In this document: piece by piece, positions 35,347 through 47,595 of the stretch
Position numbering within the stretch: the stretch's first letter is position 1
Layout: each line of letters opens with the position of its first letter
Assembly: GCA_024760905.1 (NCBI GenBank)
Contig: CM045729.1
Location: 48,218,580-48,282,579, forward strand
Direction: 5' to 3'
DNA: 64,000 bases
Source: Plotosus lineatus
Lineage: Eukaryota; Chordata; Actinopteri; Siluriformes; Plotosidae
Position numbers and translations under genes: made by a program
The notes under the pieces: generated by a model
What the model was told of the DNA's origin: nothing
What the model saw: only the letters and a program-made list of their open reading frames with translations
Databases searched by the model: none

Positions 35347-38252
35347 ATGACTGAGGTTAGTGTTTCGACTGGTTGGTATGTTTATGATTTAACGTTTTAT
35401 TTAATATATTATGTTCTGGTGCGAAGTTGTTTTGCATTGACTCATGTAAGTATATTTATTCAGATGAAGACGTTAACTCCTCTTTGTACTTATCTTATCT
35501 TTGTAGTTTAATAACTGATTAAACATTCCTGTAAGTTACACACTCATGATTCCTCACATGGGTTTATAATGATTCAATCGAAGAATAAATCATTAATACG
35601 TGTTTTTATGTTGCACGGAAAACGGCACAGTTTGAAATTAGCACGTTGTTACAGTTACTAGCATGCTAGCAGTTGAATGTGTTGTGCTATTGACAGTACG
35701 TACTGAACACGTCAGTGAACAGCATAAGTTTGCATCTCAAGAAACTATTCTGATTTCCTGCAGTATTCAGAGTGAAAGATGTGAAAACACTGAACCAGAG
35801 CGACTTAATAAAGTGATAATTTTTTAAAATTAAATAAACGAAATTAACCATTCAGCTATTTTTTAACGGTTGTGGGGGGTAACACGCTGTGTAAAGGTAG
35901 GCCTGAGTCCAAGGTTCAGTTTTGTGGTTTATTTGACTTAGTAATAAAGTGGATCATTTGAATTATGGAGTCCAGTGTTCAACTGTTCTGTAGAGTGGGG
36001 AAGAGGCAGTGTACTGCAGCCCTGAAAGGATAATATGGCCCAGATTCTTTACATGGTCAGCAAGAACATCTATTGTAACGCTTGGACTGTACCATTTCTC
36101 TTTCACGTGTTGGTAGCAAACCAGGAACCAGAAATTACGTTTTTTTTTTTTTGTTTTTTTTTACTTTTTTTTTTTTTTTTGTCCCCTCTTTCTCTTAAGG
36201 GTAATTTACATTTTTGTATTATGTATCTCTTCACACCCTGGATGAGCATGAAGATTTAGTTATGTCAGTTTGAATATGCTTGGTACAGTCCTACCTTTTG
36301 AATATGCATTTAACCCACTTGGTGTTGTTCAATACTGAGATGGAGAGAAGGTCAGATTATGCAAAAATAAATCTTGTCACAGTTTCAGAAAATTATCTTC
36401 TCCATTGCTTGTGTAAGGAAGTGTGTGTACGATTTTCGCAATCATCTCAACACAGCTTTCTTCTGGTCAAGGTCATGTTTCATAATTGTTTTTTTTTTTC
36501 TACAAATTCAGCTCTAACTTTTTTATGAGTAGCATAAATAATGCTTTGGTTTGGTTCTACTTGCCCTGATTGTTTTTAATTAATACAGCTTGTTTTTTTT
36601 TGGTGGGCATCTGTAGAATATTTTTATTCATTATTTCCTGTACTATGAAAGGTTGGGGTGTTGGTATGAAATAAATAAGATTTAATGCAAGCATTAAATA
36701 TCTTATTTTATTATGCTTACGTTTTGAATATTTGTCTCTAATAAGTATTTCCACATCTAGTAGTAATTTATTGCATCTTGTGTGTTGACGGTCTTCTGAT
36801 TTCATTTATCCTTCCATTGCAAAAATGCTTAGATGAACACACTATTTAGTAAAGTTTACTTTATTTTATGATGAAATGCTAACACTATATCAAATAATTA
36901 GATTTATAAATGAATGAAATTTGGAGTGTCATTCAATATTTCTTGACACAAGTAAAGGAATCGTGAATATAGTATAAATGGTCTGGAATGTTGAAATGGG
37001 TTTTATCGAAAGAAAAATGTAATTGGGGCAGCTGTAGCCTAATAAATGGAGATGTGACTTTGGGACCGAAAGGTCGCTGGTTTAAACTCCAAATCAGCAA
37101 GGAAAAATTTGTGGTGGGGGAGTGAACAGCATCTTCCCTTTCTCTACCTTCGTGGCTGAAGTGCCCTTGAGCAAGGCACCTAACCCCCAACTGCTCTTCA
37201 GACACCCACAATATGTGGTACCCTTGCTCACTTTTGGATAGGATAATTTCCCTTGCACGTTTAATACAGTGTAGCAAAAAAAAAAAAAAAAAAGTAAATT
37301 TCCCAAACTCTCATGTAATGCTGAAAACATGTATATATTCATCACCAGGTGGTTTTTACTTAGGAGTTGCAATATATAAATATGAAATGTGAATTTGCAG
37401 TCTGCTAAAATGCATTAAATAGTTTGCTCTACACATTTTAAAAGGCCATCCATCATAGTTTTTCACTCTCCTGTGAGTGCAAAATCATCTGAATTTATTC
37501 ACATTAGGCTAATTGGCTATTTCGGATATGTGCATCTGCAGGTCAGAATTAACTCAATTCTGAAAAGATTTATGGATACACATCAGCAGTGGAGAGTTCT
37601 GGTGTATGTATCCTCCTTAATGATGATGACTCATCCTAAAAAGAGGTTTAACAATATGTCTCTTATACAGGAGGCATTTCAGAAGGCAGCAGAGGAGGTG
37701 AAGCAGCTGAAGGTGAAACCAACTGATGCAGAGATGCTTGAGGTCTACAGTCTGTTCAAACAGGCCACTGTAGGAGACGTCAACACTGGTGTGCTTATGT
37801 GCTTTTTAATGTGTAATTCTTCATGTACAGCTTATATGTAGTCCCAATGAATTGTATAGAAATTTGTAGTTTAATGAATCTATTAAGACAAGTGCTTGTG
37901 AACATGTACTTGTTTATGTGAATTGACAGGAACGTGTATGTAAATAGCTGTGTAGAATCTGAGATGTTGCCTCATCTTTTCCTTTTTCCAGCTCGACCTG
38001 GCATGTTAGACTTTGCTGGTAAAGCCAAGTGGGATGCCTGGGATTCAAAGAAGGGTTGGTTGTGATTTTATTTATTTTTGCTGTTGGTGTTTGGTCCTGC
38101 CATTATTTGGTTCTACAACAAAGCATTTAACCAAGAATATTTAAATGAATTTCCTATTTAAATATGTTCATTTTATTGTGTAACAAAAAGGTGGACCTCA
38201 TAGCAGTTGAAATATTTATTTTTTTTTCCTTATTGAACCAGGTGAGTCACAT

Positions 38253-38342
<90 letters not shown>

Positions 38343-40779
38343 GGATTCCTGGTCAAAATGACAGGCACAAAGTTCTAATTAAACATGCATCAAACGCACA
38401 CAAAACACAATATAGTACACAGGCATGGGGAAGATCACTCGCCCCAGGCGACCAAATATAAATATGGGTGAGTGGAAATTTAAAATTGATCACCCATGAG
38501 GCGAGTAAAAGTTTTAAGAATGTGTATATGTATTTTCACTGAGATGATTTCCTGAATTTCTGCTTGGGCAGTTATAATGAAGAGCGGTATCGCGGTCAGT
38601 ATGCACTCCAGTGACGTGGAAATAAAACTAGACTGCGCGCTCTGTATACATTATGCATGCCGCTGTGGTCAATAGTCTCTGACTTCCGGTTAGGGCAAAA
38701 AGCATTGTAAACATACGCACATCGATATGGAAAACGATGTGATAAACCTAAATACTTAGGATGTTTTGGAGCCTTTTTCATAACGCGAGAGTTTCGTAAG
38801 TTGCGGGCGCATTTTACATGTTAAATGCCTGATTTGTTCCAAGGCTCCCAAGACTACCTCATAAATCCTTTAAAAATGATAAAAGTACATCAATTTTGTA
38901 TTAAATATGTGTTAAAAGTAAAAGAAAGTTATTTATTAAACCATTTAAACAATTTATTAACACATTAAACCATTTTATTAACATATTAATTAATTAAACC
39001 ATTATTCTGGTTCAATATGGTCCCGATTGTGGAGGGGTTACGGCGATCACGAAATATAACGCTGCATGATCAATCTCAAAACAAGCCAACAGTCAACTCT
39101 CCTTCACACATGTGACAAACAGGAAGTTTAGGTAACGTTCAGCTGCGTCATGGCCAATGGGAGCAGCTGGCCAATGGGAGGCCAGTGAGGCGGGATGCTG
39201 GGAGACAGCCAATGAAAGAGCAACTTGTGCATTGTGTGAAATTTTGATTGGCGCGTTTGAATTTTGAATGGCGCATTTGGCGCTTTTTGTAAGAGGATGT
39301 TGTTTTTGTATCCCGGGGACGAAAATTTAGGAAAATGAGTTTTGTACCCAGGGGGTTTCGTAAGTAGGGGGTGCTGTGTTTCACTTTATTTATTGATGTC
39401 ATTTACTATGTATAAATAATGCTTATATATCAGACTTATATCATTGCACGGTTAAATTTTGTGGGCTAGTTAACTATGAAAGTTTCCAAGCCCACATGGA
39501 TAGTTAAAATTTTGAAACTTGTCCATGCCTGGTACATTATAAAACGTACAATAACAGCTCCCAGAGATAAGCCTTAACAGACGAGAAGCATTTTTTGATT
39601 AAGAAGTAAAAGCAGTTACAGTTTCCTATAGATCTGACTTTAGGTCTCTCACAACACGTTAACAATCTTCAGTCTGCATCAGCTCTTGAAGCTGTAGATC
39701 AGCCTGCAATTGATTCCTATCTGCAGGGGCAGAGAACATAAAAGCCGGTTTGCCAAGTTCAGTAGAAACCATGGGAACGGTCAGTTAAAGCATGTCATTT
39801 GAGCACAAACGATGTACGGTATTGGTTTTAAGTAGGTACTGACGCATGATCCATTCAGGAATTATGACACAGCTAAGCCTGACGGCTGAAAATAGTCAAA
39901 CTTCAACTTGCAAAGGCAACCCTTGCAACAAAAAGAAAATGTTGAATAAATTTCATTGTGTTAAAGGTTGATTTCATTCATGGTCCAGTGGCACCAAATT
40001 CCCGCTAATGTTTGAAGCATGTCCAACACGTCTCTGTTCACATGGTGTCTCCTTGTGGGTTACATTTTAACGCTCAAATGTCCGACATGTAACCGAGAGA
40101 ATCCAATCATTTTTCAAAATAAAAGATAATTAAAAAATAAAGTCCACTGGAATGCCCATGGCAGTACCAGCCATGATTCTCACATATCACCTGACTTTGT
40201 GAGACATTAGCCATAGTAACCAGGCAGTTTTACTGTAATTCTGATTGGATCAATGCTTAAGTATAAAGCTTATGTAACTCGAGCATCAATGCAATTCCAG
40301 TAATGGTGACGATCACGCCATTTCAACTACAAATTTCCAGATTAAATTTATTTGATACTGCTGACACTGCACTAGGACAATATTTGTTCATCATGTGTCC
40401 CTGTGTACATGTGACCCATTTATTTATTGGCTTGGTAAATAACTTACGACCTGTCTGCATTTTCAGATTATTATAAAGATGTTGAGAATATTGATATTTT
40501 TTTCATAAACTTTGGGGGTTTAACAGATGCCCAAATGCTGACACAGAGCTATAGGCTGAAATAAAATTATTTCTTCTATATTAGATTTCTTAAGCATAAC
40601 CATGTGTGCCACTGGCAAAAGTATGGTTTAATTTTTCACAATGCTAAATGGGTATTCTGCTGCATTGGGTTTAACGTGTCCTCTTTCACTATGTCTTTCT
40701 CCTAGGTATAAGCAAGGAGGATGCAATGAAGGCATACATCAGCAAAGTGGAAGAACTAAAAGAAAAATATGGAATCTAA
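35347..40779 (+). CDS. dbi: Acyl-CoA-binding protein / diazepam-binding inhibitor, four coding exons, 87 aa
   Basis: Exons are 35347-35355 (ATGACTGAG), 37671-37788, 37992-38054 and 40706-40779. All are GT-AG, phases match and the 264-nt frame ends in TAA. The product is the cytosolic four-helix acyl-CoA-binding protein that carries medium- and long-chain acyl-CoA esters and, in brain, gives peptides acting on GABA-A receptors. Visible family motifs are [53 protein letters not shown] and the C-terminal [10 protein letters not shown]. The Tyr, Lys and Trp residues of the acyl-CoA pocket ([15 protein letters not shown]) are present. The length equals the usual 86-87 aa. Intron 3 carries a long (AT)n and a Tigger-type element. 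Confidence 0.96.
35356..37020. other. dbi intron 1, no recognisable feature
   Basis: AT-rich, with poly(T) runs at 36139-36180. No exon or repeat family seen before the SINE at 37024. Confidence 0.5.
37024..37262 (+). mobile_element. SINE-C (tRNA-derived), dbi intron 1
   Basis: Head GGCAGCTGTAGCCTAATAAA, then GACCGAAAGGTCGCTGGTTT (B-box region), body GAAGTGCCCTTGAGCAAGGC and 3' part TTGCTCACTTTTGGATAGGA. A second copy is at 54622-54900. The family is distinct from SINE-A and SINE-B. Confidence 0.75.
38252..38339. repeat. (AT)n microsatellite, dbi intron 3
   Basis: About 42 AT units. Confidence 0.95.
38745..39385 (+). mobile_element. Tigger-type non-autonomous element, degraded ends, dbi intron 3
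   Basis: It shares GCGCATTTTACATGTTAAAT, CTCCCAAGACTACC and the CCAATGGGAGGCCAG...GGCGGGATG module with the elements at 14888 and (inverted) 42219. The outermost inverted-repeat bases are diverged, so the borders are approximate. Confidence 0.7.
39390..40700. other. dbi intron 3, no recognisable feature
   Basis: No exon or repeat signature seen. The 3' splice tract of exon 4 (TCTTTCTCCTAG) closes it. Confidence 0.5.
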
Positions 40780-41500
40780 AGTCTAACTCTGACACACTAG
40801 TGTCATCTACTGGCAAGTTGGATCTAAAAGCCTTAAACCTCAAGGTTTATGTGTGATGCCTTATTCACATGAAGACTTTCTGTTGGGACTAAAGAAGCTA
40901 GTCACCAGTAATGTTGTACTGATACTCTCTCCAGACTTTTTTAGCATGTTATTAATACCATAAAGTCTGTTTACTTTTTCAAAGTTTTCTTGTCTGTAGT
41001 GTTTTTTTTTTTTATAGAAAGAGAGAGACTGGTCAATATCACTTAATCAGATTACTCAACAACCTGTGGGATTTTTAACAGCTCTGAGTATTTTTGGTCT
41101 GCACAGGTTAACATGCCTGCTGTTTTTAGATCACAAATTTCTGCATATGTATTGGAATAAATAGAAGTAATAGAGATTAACATAATAAAATGCGTGTATA
41201 TTCATCAACTGATTCGCTTTCTTTTTTTTTTAATCTTTATTAGGGCTTGTGGAAAAAGTGAAATCTGATATTTTTAGAATTTCTAGTATGCCTTATACTT
41301 CCACTACGCATGAGATCTAGTTATAAAACACTAAGCAAACAATCCTCAGGTTTTTTGTGACTAACTTTTCAGCGGACTCGAACAAAATTGGGTCAAACTG
41401 CAGTGTAAAGTTCAGGTCTTGGTTTGATTTTTGTAAGAAAGTTTGGGAAGTGTTCAATATAGACATTTGATGGACGCCAACCTGACATTAAGAATTTGGG
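40780..41500 (+). other. dbi 3' region
   Basis: A CATAAA about 180 nt after the stop (near 40960) and an AATAAA at 41156-41161 are candidate poly(A) signals. No further feature. Confidence 0.4.
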
Positions 41501-41502
41501 GT

Positions 41503-41645
41503 CATTCAAGGCATTTGACAGACACTCTCACCCAGAGTGACTTAGAATTATCTTTTTTATTCAACTAAGGGTTGATGGTGGAGACTGAACCACTAACCTT
41601 CGGAGCACTAATCTGTAGACTTGACCCATATGCCAGCACTGCCCA
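41503..41645 (-). mobile_element. V-SINE-like element
   Basis: The segment begins with the complement of the V-SINE core (TTGACAGACACTCTCACCCA, then GAGTGACTTA) and ends in a degraded tRNA head (GGGCAGTGCTGGCATATGGG on the minus strand). Confidence 0.65.
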
Positions 41646-42218
41646 TTGGAAAATCAATTTTCACCCCCCCCCCCCAAAAAAAAAGTTGAATTTTCTATGT
41701 TTAGTTTCCATGTCAAATATAACCCTCTCCAATCTTGCTTAATACACACCAAATGCTAGGAAGGTGAAAACAAAACTGGGGTACTTTTTTTTTTTTTTAA
41801 CTTTTATTTATTTTTACATCACACTCCGAATCTGACCTCTGCCTATTTCTGCTCATGCCACTGAGATGCATATATGACATACATCCATTTTATAAGCCAT
41901 GTTTATTTGTTTTATTGATGTCCAAATGAGAAAAAAAGACACAACCAAGTGTTTATACCTGCTACAGTATTAAATTAAATAAATAAATAAAAACAACCAG
42001 GTGTTCAAAAACAAATGTAACTTTATATTTTAGCAGCCGCACCTGTTGTAGTTTTATGCAGTTTTCCACTTGAAATTTCATAACTGGCTGCAAACTACAA
42101 CTCAAAGTTCTGCCTTGGTTCTGTCTGTAAATTGGACGAGTGTTTCATTCCTGTTTACAGATGTTTATAGAAAGGTACTATTAATTTGAATGTTTTAAAA
42201 CAAATGATAAACCAAATA

Positions 42219-43198
42219 CAGTCGGCCCTCTACTCACGAAAGCCTCTGAATACAAAAAATCCAGTTTACATAAAACATTTTCCTAAATGTTCGTCCTGTT
42301 TTTATGAAAAGTACCAAACGCGCCATTCACAAATTCAAAGAATGCGCGAGTTGTTCTCTCATTGGCTGTCTCCCAACATCCCGCCCTGCTGGCCTCCCAT
42401 TGGCCAGAAGGCAGCTGAACTGTACCCATACTTCCTGTACCCATACTCTCTGTTTGTCACATGCGTGAGAGAGGAGAGTTGAACAGGAATGTTGGGCTAG
42501 AGAGTTTATTTTGAGATTAATCATTGCATTTCGTTATCCATCATGGACCCGGAAAATACAGAAAAGCGGAAATACAATGACAGAGGTGATTATTTTGGAA
42601 CGATATTGAAGTAGAAGGAGCATGAAAACAGTGCTCTGTGGGACAATACCTCCGATTTCGCAAGGAAGCAAGTTAATATTAAATTAGGACCTCTGATCTT
42701 TCAAACAGGTAGTATAATACCGCTCTAATTACAACATCCCATCCATTTAAACAGTTAAATACAATTTCTCCGTCAGCGCAGCACTGCGTGTGGGCGGAGC
42801 CTGGATTCAGCAAAACACGACAGAGAGTTTTGTGTGTGTGTGAGAGAGAGAGCGAGAGAGATAGAGACAGTGGTGTGTGTGTGTGTGTATGTATGTGCAT
42901 TAATAAAAAATGTTTAATAATGGTTTAATTAATAAATATGTTAATAAAATGGTTTAATATTTTAATAAAATGTTTAAATGGTTTAATAAATAATTTTCTT
43001 TTACTTTTAACACATATTCATACATATTTCACATAAAATTGGTGTACTTTTCTCATTTTTAAAGGGTTTATGGGATAGTCTTGGGAGCTTTGGAACGAAT
43101 CACGCATTTTACATGTAAAATGCGCCTCTACTTATGAAAACTCCAGGCTACGAAAAAGGCTCTGGAACGGATTCATTTCATAAGTAGAGGGCCGACTG
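42219..43198 (-). mobile_element. Tigger-type non-autonomous transposon, 980 bp, TA-flanked
   Basis: The ends are CAGTCGGCCCTCTACTCACG and the complement of CAGTCGGCCCTCTACTTATG, a near-identical inverted repeat flanked by TA. It carries the CCAAT/GC-box module in reverse (near 42375-42415), (GT)/(GA) tracts at 42830-42895, and sub-terminal sequence shared with the elements at 14888 and 38745. It has the best-preserved ends of the three, hence is probably the youngest. Confidence 0.88.
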
Positions 43199-43199
43199 T

Positions 43200-44040
43200 A
43201 GTTTACTCTGGTTAAACTGACCATGACACGTGACCTCGCTGAATACGAAGCAGCCAGAAAATGGTATGAAATACACACCAGTCCTGTCATCATTAAAATG
43301 CACTTTAGACCCAACGTCATAACTTTGTTTTTCAAATCTCACATGGAAATTTGCACTGTTTTATTTTGTAATTACTGTCTTTTGTTTGTTTTCCAAAAAT
43401 TGACCACATCAGTGTTGTTTACTTGTTGTTCAGTAAGGGAGTTGCTTCAAGTTGCATATAACAGGGATCCCAGACCTGTGCTAGTCAGAGGAATTCCACT
43501 ATTTTTTATACATGTATGCAATACGTACAGTGTAAGACTGTTTACTAGTGCAGAGTAAATGTTGTGACATTTTGAATTATAGTTTTATACTATTAACATA
43601 CTAACTTGTAGCAGGTATGCTCACTAGTTGAACACAAATGTTTGTGATATGTCATGTGTTATGTGATCATTGTACAAACTAGTTAATAAATATTTTATAA
43701 TTATGTTAAACATGAATGACGAGCCATAGGGCTATGCTACTTGCATTATGTGTGTTTATCAACACTGAAATAACATTTTAGTATTTTTTTTTTTACATTA
43801 TTTAAGCTGTTTTGTTTAGTGTTTATTCATGTTACAAAACAATAACTTGTTTGCATGATTTTTTCCCCCCTGACATGCTCTGCCCCTGTACCCCGCAAGG
43901 GGCCCTACGGCCCCCTTGACCCCAGCTGAAATATTTAATTTCCTCTATTTCTAAAGCCGTTTCCTCTATTTTTTGTAAACCTCACTGGGATCCCTGATAT
44001 AATCTTGACTGTTGCACTGCAAGCAAGGATTTTTTTTTTT
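43200..44040. other. No recognisable feature
   Basis: AT-rich intergenic sequence with short unassigned open frames, including 43223-43558. Confidence 0.45.
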
Positions 44041-44064
44041 AAGTACTGTATATCTTGTCACTTA

Positions 44065-47000
44065 ATGCAGCCGTGAGGGGGGGGCACAAACCAGTGTCTC
44101 TCCCTCACGCCGGTCCCAAGCCCGGATAAATGCAGAGGGTTGCGTCAGGAAGGGCATCCGGCGTAAAACAAATGCCAAATAAACTATGCGAATCACAAGA
44201 AAGAATGACATACCGGATCGGTCGAGGCCCGGGTTAACAACGACCGCCATCAGTGCCGTCAACCAACAGGGTGCTGATGGAAATTGGACTACTGTTGGTC
44301 GAAGACGTCCCGAAGAAGGAGAGGCGGGAGGCGTGTCTGTTGCCAGAGAGAGAAGAGGAAAGGCATGAGTCTAGGACTGAAAGTAGGGACTTTGAATATT
44401 GGAACTATGACAGGAAAAGGTAGAGCTGGCTGACATGATGCAGGAGGAAGGTGGACATACTGTGTGTTCAGGAGACCAGGTGGAAAGGTCGCAAGGCTAG
44501 AAGCATAGGAGCAGGGTTTAAGCTGTTTTATCACGGTGTGGATGGGAAGAGAAATGGAGTCGAGTCATCTTGAAGGAGGAGTTTGCCAGGAAAGTTCTAG
44601 AAGTGAAAAGAGTGTCAGACAGAGTGATGAGTCTCAAGTTAGAAATTAAAGGTGTGATGGTCAATGTTGTTAGTGCTTATGCCCCACAGACAGGATGTGA
44701 GCGAGAAGAGAAGGAGAGATTCTGGAGGGAGTTAGATGAAGTGATGCAGAGTACCCCCAGAGGTGAAAGAGTGGTCATTGGGGCAGACTTCAATGGACAT
44801 GTTGGTGCAGGAAACAGAGGGGACCGAGGAAGTGATGGGCAGGTTTGGTATCCAGGACAGGAGCAGAAGGACAGATGTTGGTAGATTTTGCAAAAGGATG
44901 GAAATGGCTGTGGTGAATACTTTCTTCCAGAACAGAGAGGAGCAAAGGGAGACTTATAAAAGTGGAGGTAGGGGCACACACGAAGACTACATCTTGAGCG
45001 GGCGATGCAATTTAAAGGAAGCCAGTGACTGCAAAGTAGTAGCGGGTGGGAGTGTTGCCAAAACAGCATAGGATGGTGGTGTGCAGGATGATGCTGATGG
45101 TGAGGAAGGTGAAGAAGGCAAAGGCAGAGCAGAAGACAAAGTGGTGGAAGTTGAAAAAGGAAGAGTGTCGGGTTGTCTTCAAGGAGGAGTTGAAACAGGC
45201 TTTGGGTGGTCAGGAAGTGCTTCCAGATGACTGGACAACTACAGCGAATGTGATCAGGGAGACAGGTAGGAGAATACTTGGTGTGTCATCTGGAAGGAAA
45301 GTAGATAAGGAGACTTGGTGGTGGAATGAGGAAGTGCAGGAGTGTGTACAAAGGAAGAGATTAGCTAAGAAGAAGTGGGACATTGACAAAACCGAAGAGA
45401 GTAAACAGGAGTACAGGGAGACACAGCGTAAGGCAAAGGTAGCAGTGTCAAAGGCCAAACAGAGCACGTTTGATGACTTGTATGCTCGGTTGGAAAGTAA
45501 GGAGGGAGAAAATGATTTATACAGGTTGGCACAGCAGAGAAATAGAGGTGGGAAGGACGTGCAGCAAGTTAGATTGATAAAGGACAGATTGTATTGACTG
45601 ATGACAGAAGTGTGCTGGGAAGATGGAAAGAGTACTTTGAAGAGCTGATGAATGAGGAAAATGAGAGAGAAAAAAGAGTAGAAGAGGTGACTGTTGAGGA
45701 CCAGGAAGTAGCAAAGATTAGTAAGGGTGAAGTGAGGAGGGCATTGAAGAGGATGAAGAATGGAAAGGCAGTTGGTCCTGATGACATACCGGTGGAGGTA
45801 TGGAAGTGTCTAGGAGAGGTAGCAGTAGATTTTCTGACAAGAACATTTAACAAGGTCTTAGAGAGTGAGCAGATGCCAGAGGAATGGAGGAGAAGTGTGC
45901 TGGTGCCCATTTTTAAGAACAAGGGAGAGCGTGCAGAGTTGTGGCAACTACAGAGGGATAAAGTTGATGAGCCATACGATGAAGTTATGGGAAAGAATAG
46001 TGGAAGCTAGACTAAGGGCAGAAGTCAGCATTTGTGAACAACAGTTTGGTTTCATGCCCAGAAAGAGCACCACAGATGCAGTGTTTGCCTTGAGGATGTT
46101 AATGGAGAAGTACAGAGAAGGTCAGACGGAGCTGCATTGTGCCTTTGTGGATCTGGAGAAAGCATATGACAGGGTGCAGGAAGAAGAACTGTGGTGTTGC
46201 ATGAGGAAGTCTGGAGTGGCAGAGAAGTATGTTAGAGTGGTGCAGGACATGTATGAGAGATGTAAGACAGTGGTGAGGTGTGCTGTCGGTGTGACAGAAG
46301 AGTTCAAGGTGGAGGTGGGACTGCATCAAGGGTCAGCTCTCAGCCCCTTCTTGTTCGCTATGGTGATGGACAGGCTGACAGACGAGGTTAGACAAGATTC
46401 CCCATGGACTATGATGTTTGCAGATGACATTGTAATCTGTAGTGAGAGCAGAGAACAAGTGCAGGAAAATCTAGAGAGGTGGAGGTATGCCCTGGAAAGG
46501 AGGGGAATGAAGATTAGCCTCAGTAAGACAGAATACATGTGCATGAATGCCAGGGACCAAAGAGGAACGGTGAGATTACAGGGAGCAGAGATAAGAAAGG
46601 TGGAGGATTTTAAGTACTTAGGCTCAACAATCCAGAGCAATGGAGAGTGTGGAAAAGAGGTCAAGAAGCGTGTGCAGGCAGGTTGGAATGGTTGGAGAAA
46701 AGTGTCGGTGTGATGTGTGATAGGAGGGTATCGGCAAAAATGAAAGGAAAAGTGTACAAGATGGTGTTGAGGCCAAGCGATGCTGTATGGGTTAGAAACA
46801 GTGGCCCTGGGGAAAAGACAGGAGGCAGAGTTAGAGGTAGCAGAGATGAAAATGTTGAGGGTTCTCTTTGGGAGTAACGAGGATGGATAGGATTAGGAAT
46901 GAGCACGTCAGAGGGACAGCACATGTAAGACGTTTTGGAGACAAAGTCAGAGAGGCTAGATTGAGATGGTTTGGACATGTACAGAGGAGGGATAGTGAGT

Positions 47001-47204
47001 ATATTGGTAATAGGATGCTGAGGCTGGAACTACCAGGCAAAAGGCCTAGAGGAAGACCAAAGAGACGATTCATGGATGTGGTAAAGGAGGACATGAAGGT
47101 CGTTGGTGTAAGAGAAGAAGATGCAAAGGATAGGGTGAGATGGAGGCAGATGATTCGCTGTGGCGACCCCTGAAGGGAAAAGCCGAAAGGAAAAGAAGAA
47201 GAAG
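44065..47204 (+). mobile_element. RTE-like LINE, copy C, full length with 14-bp target-site duplication
   Basis: ATATCTTGTCACTT occurs at 44050-44063 and 47205-47218. The element runs from ATGCAGCCGTGAGGGG to GAAAAGAAGAAGAAG. Endonuclease and reverse transcriptase motifs are as in copy B (VSAYAPQTG, VVIGADFNGHVGAG, FVDLEKAYDRV, MMFADDIVICSE, LRWFGHVQRRDS). Single-base indels break it into frames at about 44400, 44825, 45060, 45596, 45930, 46710 and 46860, so it is inactive. It ends about 240 bp before the tmem37 start codon. Confidence 0.92.
45865..46713 (+). pseudogene. LINE copy C, reverse transcriptase region
   Basis: This 282-codon frame is the longest intact RT stretch in the window. 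It covers NYRGIKLMSHTMKLWERIVE, FGFMPRKSTTDAVFALRMLM, CAFVDLEKAYDRVQEEELW, GLHQGSALSPFLFAMVMDR, TMMFADDIVICSESREQVQE and KISLSKTEYMC. The catalytic FADD is intact. Frameshifts on both sides separate it from the fingers and from the C-terminal domain (46868-47173). Confidence 0.85.
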
Positions 47205-47446
47205 ATATCTTGTCACTTGGCAATGTGCATGCTGTCTCCTGCTGCTGCTGAAAAGGGGCGTGACTACTAATTTAACCACGTGATGTTTTCTAACTGTCTT
47301 GTTTGGAGGATTAAGAGTAAACTGCTGATTCTAGTCCATATCAGTTAATCTTCGACAGGAATCACACTTCGATTGTTGCACTTTCGACTGATAGCACAGG
47401 AGGTGTTGGACAACTTGGGGCTGTGCAAAGATTGGAGTTAAACAGA

Positions 47447-47467
47447 ATGACTGCAATAGGTATTAAG

Positions 47468-47504
<37 letters not shown>

Positions 47505-47514
47505 TGTGTGTGTG

Positions 47515-47595
<81 letters not shown>

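Noticed and set aside
37473..37841. A 122-aa open frame as a separate gene
   Set aside because: Only its 3' half is coding. It is dbi exon 2 (37671-37788) read through its flanking introns.
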